The notes: a model not told the origin generated them from the sequence alone. A stretch of 64,000 nt of DNA from Kribbella flavida DSM 17836 (GCF_000024345.1 NC_013729.1:7068001-7132000), one strand, 5' to 3'; positions 9,370-17,141 are shown, counted from the stretch's first letter. Made by a program: numbers and translations.

Positions 9370-9873
9370 TCAGGTGCTGGCTGCAGTCGGGCTGAGAGCG
9401 GTGCGGAGCGCGTCACGCGCCGCGGCGTATCGGCCTCTGGCGGTGGATGGGTTCAGGCCGAGGATTTCCGCGGCCTCGACGATGCTGAAGCCGTCCCAGT
9501 GGACCAACAGCACCAGGTCCCGTTGAGCGGACCCCAGCCGGAGCACCGCGTCCCGGACCGCGTCTGCCTCGGCGTGGTCCGGTTCGTTGCTCGTTGCCAG
9601 CTGCTGGCGGACCCGGCCGGCCAGTGCGGTGCGCCGCCGCGCGGAGCGACGGTGATTTCCGAGCACGTTCGCGGCGATCGTGAACAACCACATCCGGCGC
9701 CGCTCCGCCGTAGGTGGCAGGTCGCCTGCCCGGCGCCACGCCTGAAGCATGGTTTCGCCGAGCAGGTCCGCGGCGTCGTCGCGGATGCTTACCCGCCGCT
9801 CGAAATAGGCAAGCAGGTCGTCGGCCGCCTGCCGCAGAGCACCGCGAAACTCAGCAGTGTGCTCAGGCGTCAT
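9370..9873 (-). CDS. ECF-type RNA polymerase sigma factor
   Basis: A 167-residue group 4 sigma factor. Region 2 includes DDAADLLGETMLQAWRRAGD and the -10 recognition stretch MWLFTIAANVLGNHRRS. Region 4 is AQRDLVLLVHWDGFSIVEAA followed by GLNPSTARGRYAAARDALR. The ATG at 9873 overlaps the stop of the preceding membrane-protein gene by four bases (ATGA); a GTG nine bases upstream is in frame. It is the middle gene of a three-gene operon whose outer genes both encode single-pass membrane proteins. The signal is unknown. Confidence 0.9.
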   Translation of the reverse strand: MTPEHTAEFRGALRQAADDLLAYFERRVSIRDDAADLLGETMLQAWRRAGDLPPTAERRRMWLFTIAANVLGNHRRSARRRTALAGRVRQQLATSNEPDHAEADAVRDAVLRLGSAQRDLVLLVHWDGFSIVEAAEILGLNPSTARGRYAAARDALRTALSPTAAST

Positions 9874-10487
9874 CCGCCGCACCTGTACGCGGTGGAGTAG
9901 TTCAACGCGTACGGCTCGAGCTTCTTGGCGGTCAAGTCTGCTGCCAGACGTTCCCAGATCTCGACGCCGACTGCCGACAGAACAAGGTCGTCTCCCGTCG
10001 TCCGCGGCTGACGCTCCGCCGGGTCGGGCTGCCCTGCAATCGCGGCATCCTCTGCCTTTTGGAACTCTCGGATGGCGGCAGCCTGGTCGATCGAAGAGTA
10101 GTCGAAGGACTTGAGGAACCGGTTCGCTTCAGCGACCGCCGCCTGCTTCTCGGCCGCACTGTGCCCGCGCGAGCGAGCATCGCCGTCGCCCGGCGGCAGG
10201 TCGACGACCGGGCTCACGGTGAACTCGATGGAACACTGGCTGCCCGCCGGTGTCGTCCAGGGCACCCAGTGCGGTGCCGGCACCAGCCCCACTGCCATCC
10301 CACCGGCGGTACCTGCCCCGATCACCACAGTGGCCAGCGCGCCGGCGAGACCGATCCGAAGGCTTCGCCGGCGTGGACGGGCGGCGGACTCGGCATCGAG
10401 AACCAACCGATGCAGTTCACGCTCCAGGTCCGCGGTGCGACGTGCGATCGGCGGGGCCGAGCTGTCGAGCAAATGGTCGAGATCCAT
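9870..10487 (-). CDS. Membrane-anchored protein, first gene of the ECF sigma operon
   Basis: A 205-residue protein. Residues 1-45 form a charged cytoplasmic segment (MDLDHLLDSSAPPIARRTAD). Residues about 48-68 are a membrane helix (IGLAGALATVVIGAGTAGGM). The rest is a polar outer domain with two cysteines. ATG 10487 is chosen because GGAGGA lies five bases upstream; an in-frame ATG at 10508 has no such site. Actinomycetes often encode this type of protein next to ECF sigma factors, where it may act as a regulator of sigma release. No CxxC or HxxxCxxC motif is seen. Confidence 0.7.
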   Translation of the reverse strand: MDLDHLLDSSAPPIARRTADLERELHRLVLDAESAARPRRRSLRIGLAGALATVVIGAGTAGGMAVGLVPAPHWVPWTTPAGSQCSIEFTVSPVVDLPPGDGDARSRGHSAAEKQAAVAEANRFLKSFDYSSIDQAAAIREFQKAEDAAIAGQPDPAERQPRTTGDDLVLSAVGVEIWERLAADLTAKKLEPYALNYSTAYRCGG

Positions 10488-10678
10488 GCGATTCCTCCGG
10501 ATGGTCATGCTGTCATCCCTACCTGTCCGGCACCCGCCGATTTGTCCAGGCCGGTTCGAAATTCACTGGACGAATCGGCCCGGCCCGGACAGGTAGCCCT
10601 CGAAGACCACCCGTCCGAGAGGAAGTCATGGCACGACTCCGAGCTCGATCGGCTTCGGCTTGGCCGTCACGTTCGCGG

Positions 10679-10710
10679 TCCTGAACGTGGGCCAGACCGG
10701 CCACGTTCAG
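10679..10710. other. Strong hairpin in a gene-poor gap
   Basis: Perfect 11-base arms (CCTGAACGTGG and CCACGTTCAGG) surround a 10-base loop. The 309-base gap 10488-10796 has no convincing gene; a short frame from ATG 10628, with a good ribosome-binding site, ends within 20 codons and may be a relic. The hairpin could be a terminator or a leader structure. Its direction is not clear. Confidence 0.35.
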
Positions 10711-10796
10711 GGGGCACGTGCCGGACGTCACCGGTGAGTGGTACCGGTACATCGCCGGATGGTCCCGGCAGTACTCCGCACGCCGTTCAATCGTTC

Positions 10797-11122
10797 ATGG
10801 AGCACTTCATCGAGTTGGGCATCGTGCTGCTCGCAGCGCTGTGGGCGCTGATGTTCTGGGCGCAGCCGCCGGGACCGGCCAGGCCGATGGCGATCGCGCT
10901 GGCCGGCGGGCTGGGAGCGGTGCTTCTCTACGGCCTGAGCGAATGGTCGAAGACCTACCTGGACGCAGAACGTCCCTGCCGGACATTCGCTGATCCGACC
11001 ATCACCGCGGACGAGTGCCCGCCGACCGGGGACTGGTCGTCCCGAGCAACCACAGCACGATCGCCGACGCATTGGTCGAGTTCAGCCGCGCAGTCGTACC
11101 TGCCACAGCCAGCCGGGATTGA
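10797..11122 (+). pseudogene. Truncated, frameshifted PAP2-family phosphatase
   Basis: ATG 10797 opens MEHFIELGIVLLAALWALMF, a membrane helix, then a second helix (MAIALAGGLGAVLLYGLSEW) and the PAP2 motif 1 region KTYLDAERPCR. Motif 2 should read DWSFPSNHST. Here the frame breaks between DWS and VPSNHSTIADAL at about 11037-11040, consistent with loss of one T. The second frame stops at 11122, so motif 3 with its catalytic His is gone. The 3' end runs into the lectin gene on the other strand. It is a dead phosphatidate/polyprenyl-phosphate phosphatase-type gene. Confidence 0.7.
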
Positions 11123-11712
11123 TCCTGACCCGCGCACGAGTACATGCTCGGTGGGGACGAGGAGATGAGGCACAGGCCAGAGCCGAGGTTCTTGACGAAC
11201 CCACCGGTGGTCGTGCCCCAATGTCGCCAGTACTGATAGGGCTTCTGTGCATCGCAGGTTTCCGTTTTGATGTCGAAGCCGGTATATCCCGCGATGCACT
11301 GGTTCGCGTTGCTGTACCGCTGAATGAACCCGCCGTTCCAGATGACCCATTTCTGACCGGCGTCTCCATCAACGCACTTGCCGAGGTAGACACCGTCGTA
11401 GTAAGCGCCATTGCTGTCCAGGCAGTGTCGACCCGTCGCGTTGCTCTGAATGCGATATGGGCCCGGTCGGCCCAGTGTCGCCGTACCGCTGGCCACCGGC
11501 TGTGATTCCCGGCCGGTACCCCCACCCCGAGTCGCAGGTGCGGCATCAGTCTGCTTGTCGCCCGATGGGTCGAAGTGCTTGCTCGGTGTTGCGGCGGCAG
11601 TTGTCGCTGCCGGCGGGGCTGTCGCTGGGGGGGTCTCCGCGGAAACGGTGAGCACCGACCCGACGAGCAGTGCCGATACTCCGCTGGTGACCAGTCGTCC
11701 GAAAGTCTTCAA
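11002..11712 (-). CDS. Secreted ricin-type (beta-trefoil) lectin-like protein
   Basis: About 236 residues as read. A signal peptide (FGRLVTSGVSALLVGSVLTV then SAETPPA) and a Thr/Ala-rich linker precede a beta-trefoil-like region from about residue 84: YRIQSNATGRHCLDSNGAYY, GQKWVIWNGGFIQRYSNANQ, then QYWRHWG. These are QxW-like repeats with paired cysteines, typical of secreted glycan-binding proteins. The start is TTG 11712, with AGGAG seven bases upstream. The last 30 or so residues are antisense to the PAP2 remnant, so the natural C-terminus was probably lost or altered at a junction near 11105-11130. Confidence 0.65.
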   Translation of the reverse strand: MKTFGRLVTSGVSALLVGSVLTVSAETPPATAPPAATTAAATPSKHFDPSGDKQTDAAPATRGGGTGRESQPVASGTATLGRPGPYRIQSNATGRHCLDSNGAYYDGVYLGKCVDGDAGQKWVIWNGGFIQRYSNANQCIAGYTGFDIKTETCDAQKPYQYWRHWGTTTGGFVKNLGSGLCLISSSPPSMYSCAGQDQSRLAVAGTTARLNSTNASAIVLWLLGTTSPRSAGTRPR

Positions 11713-12044
11713 GGGTCGCTCCTAGCTCTCAGGATTCATGCGCGGATCTCGAGAAGACCAAGAAGAACTTCGGATCACTTTCATCCGCACCGATGACCCC
11801 CAGCACCAAGCCCGTCTCCGAGTCCGGTCCGTTCATCGACTGGGCCCGCCGGTGCAACGTTCACCGTGCGATCCGGTCGCTGACCCATCAGTCGAGCATC
11901 CCCCGCACCCCGCAGCGTCCGAGCCGCGCCGTAGCCCGCCGGTGGGCCGGACGATCTGTGTCTCAACCCCCCAGTCGCTCCTGACTGAACCAGCCGACCC
12001 CCGTACAGAATGGCTCAGCGACGTCGGTGGTGTTCTTGCGGCTT
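11713..12044. other. Intergenic stretch without a supported gene
   Basis: This 330-base gap separates the lectin start from the stop of the next minus-strand gene. The open frames in it have no ribosome-binding site and random composition. It should contain the lectin promoter on the minus strand, but I could not pick out convincing -35/-10 boxes. Confidence 0.4.
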
Positions 12045-12836
12045 TCAGAGTCTGAGGGTGGTTGCGGTGGTGCTTCCGTCGCGGTAGGTGAGCTGGATGG
12101 GGACACCGCGTCGAGGAGCAGCGTGCTCGAAGTCGTTGCCGGGAAGCCAGAGGGCGAACTGGCCTTTGCTGACGGTGGCTGTGACCTTGCCGCGGCTGGG
12201 ACTGGTGTAGGTGATGCCGGTGACATCTGCTCCCGCTACGCCTACCGCGACTGACAGGAATTCACCGTCGATCGAGCCGGCTCCGAAGGTGGTCGGGTGA
12301 ATCTCTCGGCGGGCCGGTCGATCTGCGCGCAGTGTCGACCCGATGGAGCCGTGGAACGACTGGAAGGAAGGCTTCGAGCCGTCGTTGATACACAGCGCCG
12401 CAAAGGCGTTGCGTCCGGCAAGGAGCACCAGCGTCCAGGTGCCGCGTCGCTCCGAGAGCGCGGTCGTAGCGGTTGCCAGTTCTTCACGGTGGCCGGGGCT
12501 GTACTCCGCGGACTTGGTGCGGCAGGCCGCAGATGCGCTCGCACTGTCTTGTTCTGACATCGCGGCGGGGGCTGCGGTCCAGGTGGCGAAGGCCTTGTCG
12601 CCGCCGAATACGGACGGCAGGGCGATCGCAGCTGCGGCCGTGGCGGCAACCAGGCCGGTGGCCAGTGCCAGCCGTGGGGCGAACCGGCGGTTGCGGCGAG
12701 GCCCGACGCCGGGCGGCGTGGTGTCCGTCGCAAGGATCCGCTCGAGATCGGCGCGGGCGCGGAGTCCGCGCGGGTCGATGTCGCCGACGGCAGGGTCGAG
12801 GGTCTTGAGGAGGTCGAGTTCGTTGACGCGGGTCAT
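12045..12836 (-). CDS. Membrane-anchored protein encoded after an ECF sigma factor
   Basis: A 263-residue protein. The start MTRVNELDLLKTLDPAVGDI, a cytoplasmic segment of about 50 residues, one membrane helix (LALATGLVAATAAAAIALPS, about 53-72) and a long outer domain form the common actinobacterial CU044_5270-like layout for products paired with sigma factors. ATG 12836 has AAGGAA seven bases upstream and overlaps the sigma-factor stop by four bases. The role is probably to couple an outer signal to the sigma factor. No anti-sigma zinc motif is present, so this is inference from context. Confidence 0.7.
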   Translation of the reverse strand: MTRVNELDLLKTLDPAVGDIDPRGLRARADLERILATDTTPPGVGPRRNRRFAPRLALATGLVAATAAAAIALPSVFGGDKAFATWTAAPAAMSEQDSASASAACRTKSAEYSPGHREELATATTALSERRGTWTLVLLAGRNAFAALCINDGSKPSFQSFHGSIGSTLRADRPARREIHPTTFGAGSIDGEFLSVAVGVAGADVTGITYTSPSRGKVTATVSKGQFALWLPGNDFEHAAPRRGVPIQLTYRDGSTTATTLRL

Positions 12837-13396
12837 GAGCCGTTCCTTTCGCCGATGCCCGCTTCGGCGGGCGCAGTGCGGGGGAAGTGATCGAGGTGGA
12901 ACCGCAGGGCACGCCGAGCGCGACTGAGGCGAAGTCGGAACGCCACAGGTGAGATCCCGAGCACCACCGCGGCTTGAGGTGCCGCGAGACCCTCTAGAAC
13001 CGCAAGGGCGAGTGCTTCCTGGTGGATGGCTGAGAGCCGGTTCCAGGCCGCCGCAAGATCGACCTGGCTGGCCACCAGCTCGGCGTCGCCGTCGTGCTGC
13101 GGGGTCGGAGCCGCCTCTGCGAGCCGGACGGCGACCGCTTGCTGGCGGTCGGCGCCGCGGCGTGCGTTCAGGAGGGTGTGCCGGGTGATCCCGAACAGCC
13201 ACGCGCGTGCATCCGCCGGATGTCGTGGTACGTCGTCCAGTCGGCGCCAGGCGACCAGGAACGCCTCCGCGACGATGTCCTCGGCGCGGCTACGATCCGC
13301 CCGACGCCGCGCGAACCGGATCAGGTCCGCGTACGCAGCCTCGTAGAGCGCGGTGAATCGAGCCTCGCGGTCGGGAGCGCGTGAATGGTTGCTCAT
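12833..13396 (-). CDS. ECF-type RNA polymerase sigma factor
   Basis: A 187-residue sigma factor. Region 2 is ARFTALYEAAYADLIRFARR and EDIVAEAFLVAWRRLDDVP with WLFGITRHTLLNARRG. Region 4 is IHQEALALAVLEGLAAPQAA and GISPVAFRLRLSRARRALR. ATG 13396 is the natural start; the open frame extends upstream to 13558, but that part has no sigma-like sequence. The downstream membrane-protein gene overlaps by four bases. The 286 bases between this gene and the plus-strand hydrolase at 13683 carry both promoters and no other gene. Confidence 0.9.
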   Translation of the reverse strand: MSNHSRAPDREARFTALYEAAYADLIRFARRRADRSRAEDIVAEAFLVAWRRLDDVPRHPADARAWLFGITRHTLLNARRGADRQQAVAVRLAEAAPTPQHDGDAELVASQVDLAAAWNRLSAIHQEALALAVLEGLAAPQAAVVLGISPVAFRLRLSRARRALRFHLDHFPRTAPAEAGIGERNGS

Positions 13397-13682
13397 GATT
13401 CGTACCTGTCCGCCACGAGCCGAGTGTGTCGAGTCGTGTGGCGAAACATGCCCGCAAGTTTCGCGTAGCGAGTGGAAGGCGCTCCACTCCATCGCTCGCC
13501 GCCGCCGTCGCTGTCGACGTCGCACAGCTCGCTCGCGCCATCGCGCGCTCCTGCCCACAGCCTCACTAGCCGCTCTCCCCGAACGGCCTCTGTGCCGAAA
13601 AGTTCGTCACTGGCCTGCACTGAACTCGTCGAGTACCAGATTCCGGAAGTCCTTCGTCCGGAAAGTGGCGTAGGCAGGGTGC

Positions 13683-14630
13683 ATGGTTCTTCCTGCTGAG
13701 GTCATTGCGCCGGTGTGGATCGAGGTTCGTGAGGGGCACCGCCTGGCGGTGCGCCGTCAGGGAGCCGGTGGTGTGCCGCTGCTGCTCATCCACGGGTTTC
13801 CCTGCACGAGCCGCATCTGGTCGCACAATCTCGTCCCCTTGGCTGAGGCGGGGTTCGACGTCGTCGCGCCGGACCTGCGCGGCTACGGTGACTCCGATTT
13901 CGCGCCGGACGACTTCTACGACTTCAACGCGTTCACCACCGACCTGACCGGCCTGTTCGACACGCTCGGCTGGGACCGCGCGGTCGTCGCCGGGCATGAT
14001 CTGGGCGCGATGATCGCCATCGACCTGGCCAACCGCCACCCGGACCGGGTTGACCGCCTGGTGATCCTGGACGACTCCATGCCCGACCTGAAAGACGCGT
14101 TCGCGGCGGCGGGGATTCCGCCTCTCGACCTCAAGCCCGCCGTGTACGACTACCAACGCCGTCAAGGCCACCACGCCGACGCCCTGGTCGCCGAGCTGGA
14201 CACACCTGAGCGGCGGCGGCGTTACGTGGCCGAGTTCTACGGGCACCGCCTGTGGTGTCCGCCCGATGCCTTCGGCGAGGAGGACTTGGCCTTCCTGACC
14301 GAGCCGTACGGGGACGCCGCCCGACTGCGCGCCTCCTTCGTCGACTACGAGATCGTCATGGGCACCCGGCCGCTGTCGGCCCCGGAAATGACCGACCGGC
14401 CGGTCCGGCAGTCGACGCTGGTGCTGATCGGCGAAGACCAGGTGACCGTAGGCGACCACATCGAGGAGCGGTGTGCGATCGCCTTTCCCGAAGCGGTCGG
14501 TCCGTTCTGGGTCAAGGGCGCCGGTCACTTCATGCCCTGGGAGCGGCCCGATACGGTCAACCGCGCCATCCGCTCCTTCTGCGGCGACCTATTGGTCGCC
14601 CGAAACCAGCCGGTGCTGTCGTTGGGGTGA
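13683..14630 (+). CDS. Alpha/beta hydrolase, epoxide-hydrolase/dehalogenase type (Asp nucleophile)
   Basis: A 315-residue alpha/beta-hydrolase. LLLIHGFPCTSRIW supplies the oxyanion HGxP motif. The nucleophile elbow is VVAGHDLGAM, with Asp instead of Ser, the hallmark of soluble epoxide hydrolases and haloalkane dehalogenases. The catalytic His is in VKGAGHFMPWERP. A cap region lies between about residues 140 and 230. It is a cytoplasmic single gene without an obvious partner, so the natural substrate is open. ATG 13683 follows a weak ribosome-binding region. Confidence 0.85.
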   Translation: MVLPAEVIAPVWIEVREGHRLAVRRQGAGGVPLLLIHGFPCTSRIWSHNLVPLAEAGFDVVAPDLRGYGDSDFAPDDFYDFNAFTTDLTGLFDTLGWDRAVVAGHDLGAMIAIDLANRHPDRVDRLVILDDSMPDLKDAFAAAGIPPLDLKPAVYDYQRRQGHHADALVAELDTPERRRRYVAEFYGHRLWCPPDAFGEEDLAFLTEPYGDAARLRASFVDYEIVMGTRPLSAPEMTDRPVRQSTLVLIGEDQVTVGDHIEERCAIAFPEAVGPFWVKGAGHFMPWERPDTVNRAIRSFCGDLLVARNQPVLSLG

Positions 14631-14802
14631 GTCTTAAGGCGCTCCTCGGGCCCGAACGTGATCACGGCCACGCCGATCGGCGAACTGCTCCGCCGAAGAG
14701 GTCCCAGCAGTCGGGCCGGGACCCGTCGACGACCGGCCCCGGCCAGGCACGGCGACGAAGATGGCGCTGTTACAGCTGTTTGAGGGTTGGTTCGAGTCAC
14801 TC

Positions 14803-14819
14803 GTCTTCTGTCAGAAGAC
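14803..14819 (-). terminator. Short hairpin directly after the small secreted protein gene
   Basis: Seven-base arms GTCTTCT and AGAAGAC with a 3-base loop lie immediately downstream of the minus-strand stop at 14820. Position and shape fit a simple terminator, though there is no U-run. The gap 14631-14802 holds nothing else I can support. Confidence 0.4.
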
Positions 14820-15281
14820 TCAGGTGTAGGGGTTGTCCCGTCCCGCGCTGGTCGCGCACTTCAGGTTGCCGCTCGAGTTGTAGACGCACACCTTGAGGCT
14901 GATCGATTTGATGCGCCAGCCGTCGCTGAGGCCGAGACTGTACGTCCCGAAGTTGGTGCCGTCGGAGCCGCAGCCGTTGCGGTCCGAGTAGTACGGCGGG
15001 ATGGTCGTACGCTTTCCGTCGGTGTCGAGCACGACCAGGACGGCCCGCACCGGGCGGCCGTCACCGGGACAGATGTCGCGCACTGTGAGGTTCCGCACCG
15101 TGACATCTGACCGACCGGTGAAGTCGAGGTACGCGCGCGCCTCCCCACCACTGCCGGAGGTGTTCGGGTAGTACACGCGAGCGGAGACCGATCCGTCGGT
15201 AGCCTGCGCAGGACTTGCCACCAACAACCCGCTCAGCATCGCTGCGACTCCTACCAGTGCCCCCAGTACACGTGCCTTCAT
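14820..15281 (-). CDS. Small secreted protein, unknown function
   Basis: A 153-residue exported protein. The signal peptide MKARVLGALVGVAAMLSGLL ends at a likely cleavage site after SPAQA (about residue 27). The mature part, about 125 residues, has four cysteines (ICPGDG, NGCGSDG, LKVCVYN, LKCATS) that could form two disulfides. It looks all-beta, with alternating hydrophobic strands. ATG 15281 has GGAGG five bases upstream, which decides the start over the longer open frame. The family is not recognised; size and features suit an extracellular binding or inhibitor protein of an actinomycete. Confidence 0.7.
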   Translation of the reverse strand: MKARVLGALVGVAAMLSGLLVASPAQATDGSVSARVYYPNTSGSGGEARAYLDFTGRSDVTVRNLTVRDICPGDGRPVRAVLVVLDTDGKRTTIPPYYSDRNGCGSDGTNFGTYSLGLSDGWRIKSISLKVCVYNSSGNLKCATSAGRDNPYT

Positions 15282-15464
15282 TGGTCCTCCGAGAAAGAGA
15301 TGTCTCGAGCTGGCTTGCACCCGCCCGCTGAATGTGCCGCGACAGTACGAGTTGTCGCCGACGTGTCTCTGCCCGTACCGCACCCGTACCGCCAGGTCGC
15401 GCGCAGCGACTCCAAGACCGGCTGTAGCACCAACTGCTGCTCGGAAGAGTTCAGTCAACTGGCC

Positions 15465-15632
15465 GGTGGCGTGGACCGGGGAACTGCTGACTTCGACGCG
15501 CTGCAGCAACGGATGGCCACCACCACCGCGACGGTGCGGCGCCGACTCACCCCGGCGTCGCTTGTCGCCTTCGACGTCCTCGCGGGCGACACCGTCGACG
15601 TCCGCCCAATGCGCTGGGCGGTCCGGGCGTGG
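15465..15632 (+). pseudogene. Second remnant of an ATP-dependent DNA ligase (internal piece)
   Basis: In one plus-strand frame the sequence reads DFDALQQRMATTTATVRRRL followed by ASLVAFDVLAGDTVDVRPMR. This is the stretch just after the 'DGELV' motif of LigC/LigD-type ATP-dependent DNA ligases (usually LDFDALQxR ... VAFDLLA). There is no start, and both ends dissolve into unrelated sequence. Together with 8059-8234 it shows that at least one ligase gene was broken and scattered across about 7 kb. Bases 15282-15464 and 15633-15849 hold no gene I can support. Confidence 0.55.
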
Positions 15633-15690
15633 CCGGCTGAAGGTGCTCGCGGCCGACAGCGTGGCGTCGGGTGGCGACCCCCAGGCCAGG

Positions 15691-15743
15691 CGATTCCTTC
15701 GCCATGCTCGGGACCACAGGACCGGCTCGCACCACGAGGTTCG
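15691..15743 (+). repeat. Dispersed repeat, copy 1
   Basis: About 50 bases starting CGATTCCTTCGCCATGCTCG match a second copy at 16952-17004 (CGACTCCTTCGCCATGGTCG) with roughly 85 percent identity over the first 46 bases, by eye. Both copies lie in the eroded region left of tRNA-Thr. The nature of the repeat is unknown. Confidence 0.5.
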
Positions 15744-15849
15744 CCTGGAGGCGCTTGGCGAGGACAGCCGCCCGTCCGCCGCGAACCCGAGTTCGGGCTC
15801 TTCAGGCGTGGCACCGGGCGCTGTGCTTTGCTCAGTGGGGGTTCGGTCG

Positions 15850-16350
15850 TCAGCTGCGGAGATGGAGGTAGAAGACGTTGACGTCTGTGCCGTTGGTCGT
15901 GTCTTGGCGGCCTAGGGTGAAGCCGAGGTGTTCGGCCAAGCGGGCGCTCGGGGCGTTGTTGGGGTGGATGACTGCGGTCAGATAGTCGTGGGTGATGTTG
16001 GCGGTCGCCCAGTCAATCCATGCTCTCGCGCCCTCTCTGGCTAGTCCTCGGCCTTGAGCGGATCGGCTGAGGGCGTAGCCGAGCTCGACCTCGCGCCATT
16101 CCGGCCAGTCGCTGAGCCCGATGCGTCCGACCAGTTGGCCGGTCTCCTTCCAGATCACTGCGCTCTGGCCGTAGCCGCGCTCGGCCCACGCGCGTGCGCA
16201 TCTTTCGGTCTGCTCGCGGGTGGACTCCGCGGTCAGTGAGTCTCCGCCGACGTAGCGGGCGACTTCAGCATCGGAGTAGACGGTCCACAGATCTTGTGCG
16301 TACTCCGGTCCGAGCGGCAACAGTCTTAGGCGGGTCGTTTCCAAGATCAT
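15850..16350 (-). CDS. GNAT family N-acetyltransferase (RimJ/RimL-like)
   Basis: A 166-residue acetyltransferase. The start MILETTRLRLLPLGPEYAQD and the core WREVELGYALSRSAQGRGLA (acetyl-CoA binding, R/Q-x-x-G-x-G/A type) and NAPSARLAEHLGFTL are typical of RimJ/RimL-type GNAT enzymes, which acetylate N-terminal amines of proteins or small molecules in the cytoplasm. It stands alone; downstream is debris. The substrate is unknown. Confidence 0.85.
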   Translation of the reverse strand: MILETTRLRLLPLGPEYAQDLWTVYSDAEVARYVGGDSLTAESTREQTERCARAWAERGYGQSAVIWKETGQLVGRIGLSDWPEWREVELGYALSRSAQGRGLAREGARAWIDWATANITHDYLTAVIHPNNAPSARLAEHLGFTLGRQDTTNGTDVNVFYLHLRS

Positions 16351-16354
16351 CTGC

Positions 16355-16690
16355 TTATCCTGGCGGCCGAGCAGGCCATAGTGGCGCTTGGTCGGCTGAT
16401 TCAGGTCCTGCAGGTCTGCCCGTTGTGTTCAACTGTTGCTCGGCTTCGGCGCGGCGTTGCCGCAGATGCTTCAGGGAGTCCTCCAATGCGGCGACTTCAC
16501 CGAGCCAGGCCCTGCCTTGTGCCTCGGCGAGGCGTTCGGTCGCATTGATCGTCATCTCGTCGATGCGCGGGAGCTGGGCTGCCCCATCGCGCCGTGTCTC
16601 CGTCGGCACCCGTCGCTGATGTCCTCTTGAAGGCCGAACACCTCATCCAGGCGAGCCGCGGTCCCAGAGCGACCCTCGTCGTCAAGGCCG
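16355..16690 (-). pseudogene. Decayed C-terminal piece of a possible integrase/recombinase
   Basis: Two minus-strand frames carry a helical, charged tail: AARLDEVFGLQEDISDGC, then after a frame change LPRIDEMTINATERLAEAQG and LEDSLKHLRQRRAEAEQQL. The style (Leu-Pro-Arg ... Ala-x-Trp-Leu-Gly-Glu ... coiled coil) recalls the C-terminal ends of some actinobacterial phage-type integrases, but I cannot confirm this without a search. The frameshift and missing N-terminal part make it a pseudogene. Its place, about 400-700 bases from the 3' end of tRNA-Thr, is where an integrase remnant would be expected. Confidence 0.35.
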
Positions 16691-16951
16691 ACTCACCTCC
16701 CGGTACTGATGCGCTACCAGGCGCGTGGGGCTCTGACGCGCAACACGTGCGGGAGGTTCAAAGTGGCTGATCCGCCGTCGACGTGGGTCCACAGAGGCGT
16801 TCACCAAGGTGGTCGTTGAGCGCATAGCCCGCCCACACCGCCGGGGCCGTCTGCAGTCGACCACGGGTGCTTTAGCAAATCCGTTCGCAGTAGCCCGGTA
16901 GAGAGCCGGACGGCAACCTCTCGATCTGCCCTTTGGATCGCTGCGACTTGG

Positions 16952-17004
16952 CCGACTCCTTCGCCATGGTCGGGATCATAAGACCGGTTCGCACGACCCG
17001 CACC
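16952..17004 (+). repeat. Dispersed repeat, copy 2
   Basis: Partner of the repeat at 15691-15743. It lies in the 375-base stretch 16691-17065, which has no supported gene besides this repeat and the tRNA-Thr terminator. Confidence 0.5.
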
Positions 17005-17025
17005 ACGAAGTGCTCCAAACGAAGG

Positions 17026-17062
17026 AAACCCCGGGCTCAGAGTGGCCTCTGACCTGGGGTTT
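17026..17062 (-). terminator. Terminator of tRNA-Thr
   Basis: The arms AAACCCC.GG.TCAGAG and CTCTGA..C.GGGGTTT pair around a 4-base loop, with one bulge and one mismatch. The hairpin begins four bases past the encoded CCA of the minus-strand tRNA-Thr. Its position makes an intrinsic terminator the natural reading. Confidence 0.7.
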
Positions 17063-17065
17063 GGG

Positions 17066-17141
17066 TGGAGCCGCCTGTCGGAATCGAACCGACGACCTTC
17101 TCATTACGAGTGAGACGCTCTGCCGACTGAGCTAAGGCGGC
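17066..17141 (-). tRNA. tRNA-Thr (anticodon CGU)
   Basis: On the minus strand a canonical 76-base cloverleaf reads from GCCGCCTTAGCTCAG to an encoded CCA. The acceptor arms are GCCGCCT and AGGCGGC. The anticodon loop is CTCGTAA between TCTCA and TGAGA, giving CGT for codon ACG. The T-arm has GTCGG-TTCGATT-CCGAC. A terminator follows. Its 3' end faces the eroded region 7.4-17 kb, which makes it a plausible past integration site. Confidence 0.97.

Noticed and set aside
9714..10796. Plus-strand coding across the sigma-factor operon
   Set aside because: Only the end of that frame (from 10797) has protein-like sequence, the PAP2 remnant. The rest is antisense of two real genes.
12837..13202. Longer start for the membrane protein at 12045-12836
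   Set aside because: The extension overlaps the sigma-factor gene in another frame, while ATG 12836 has AAGGAA and a four-base overlap with the sigma stop.
14765..14800. Possible tRNA T-arm (GGTTCGAGTC) near the small secreted protein
   Set aside because: No matching acceptor or anticodon arm can be drawn around it.
15300..15464. Coding region in front of the ligase remnant
   Set aside because: The frame has no ribosome-binding site and no recognisable protein sequence until about 15465; it also overlaps the promoter of the minus-strand secreted protein.
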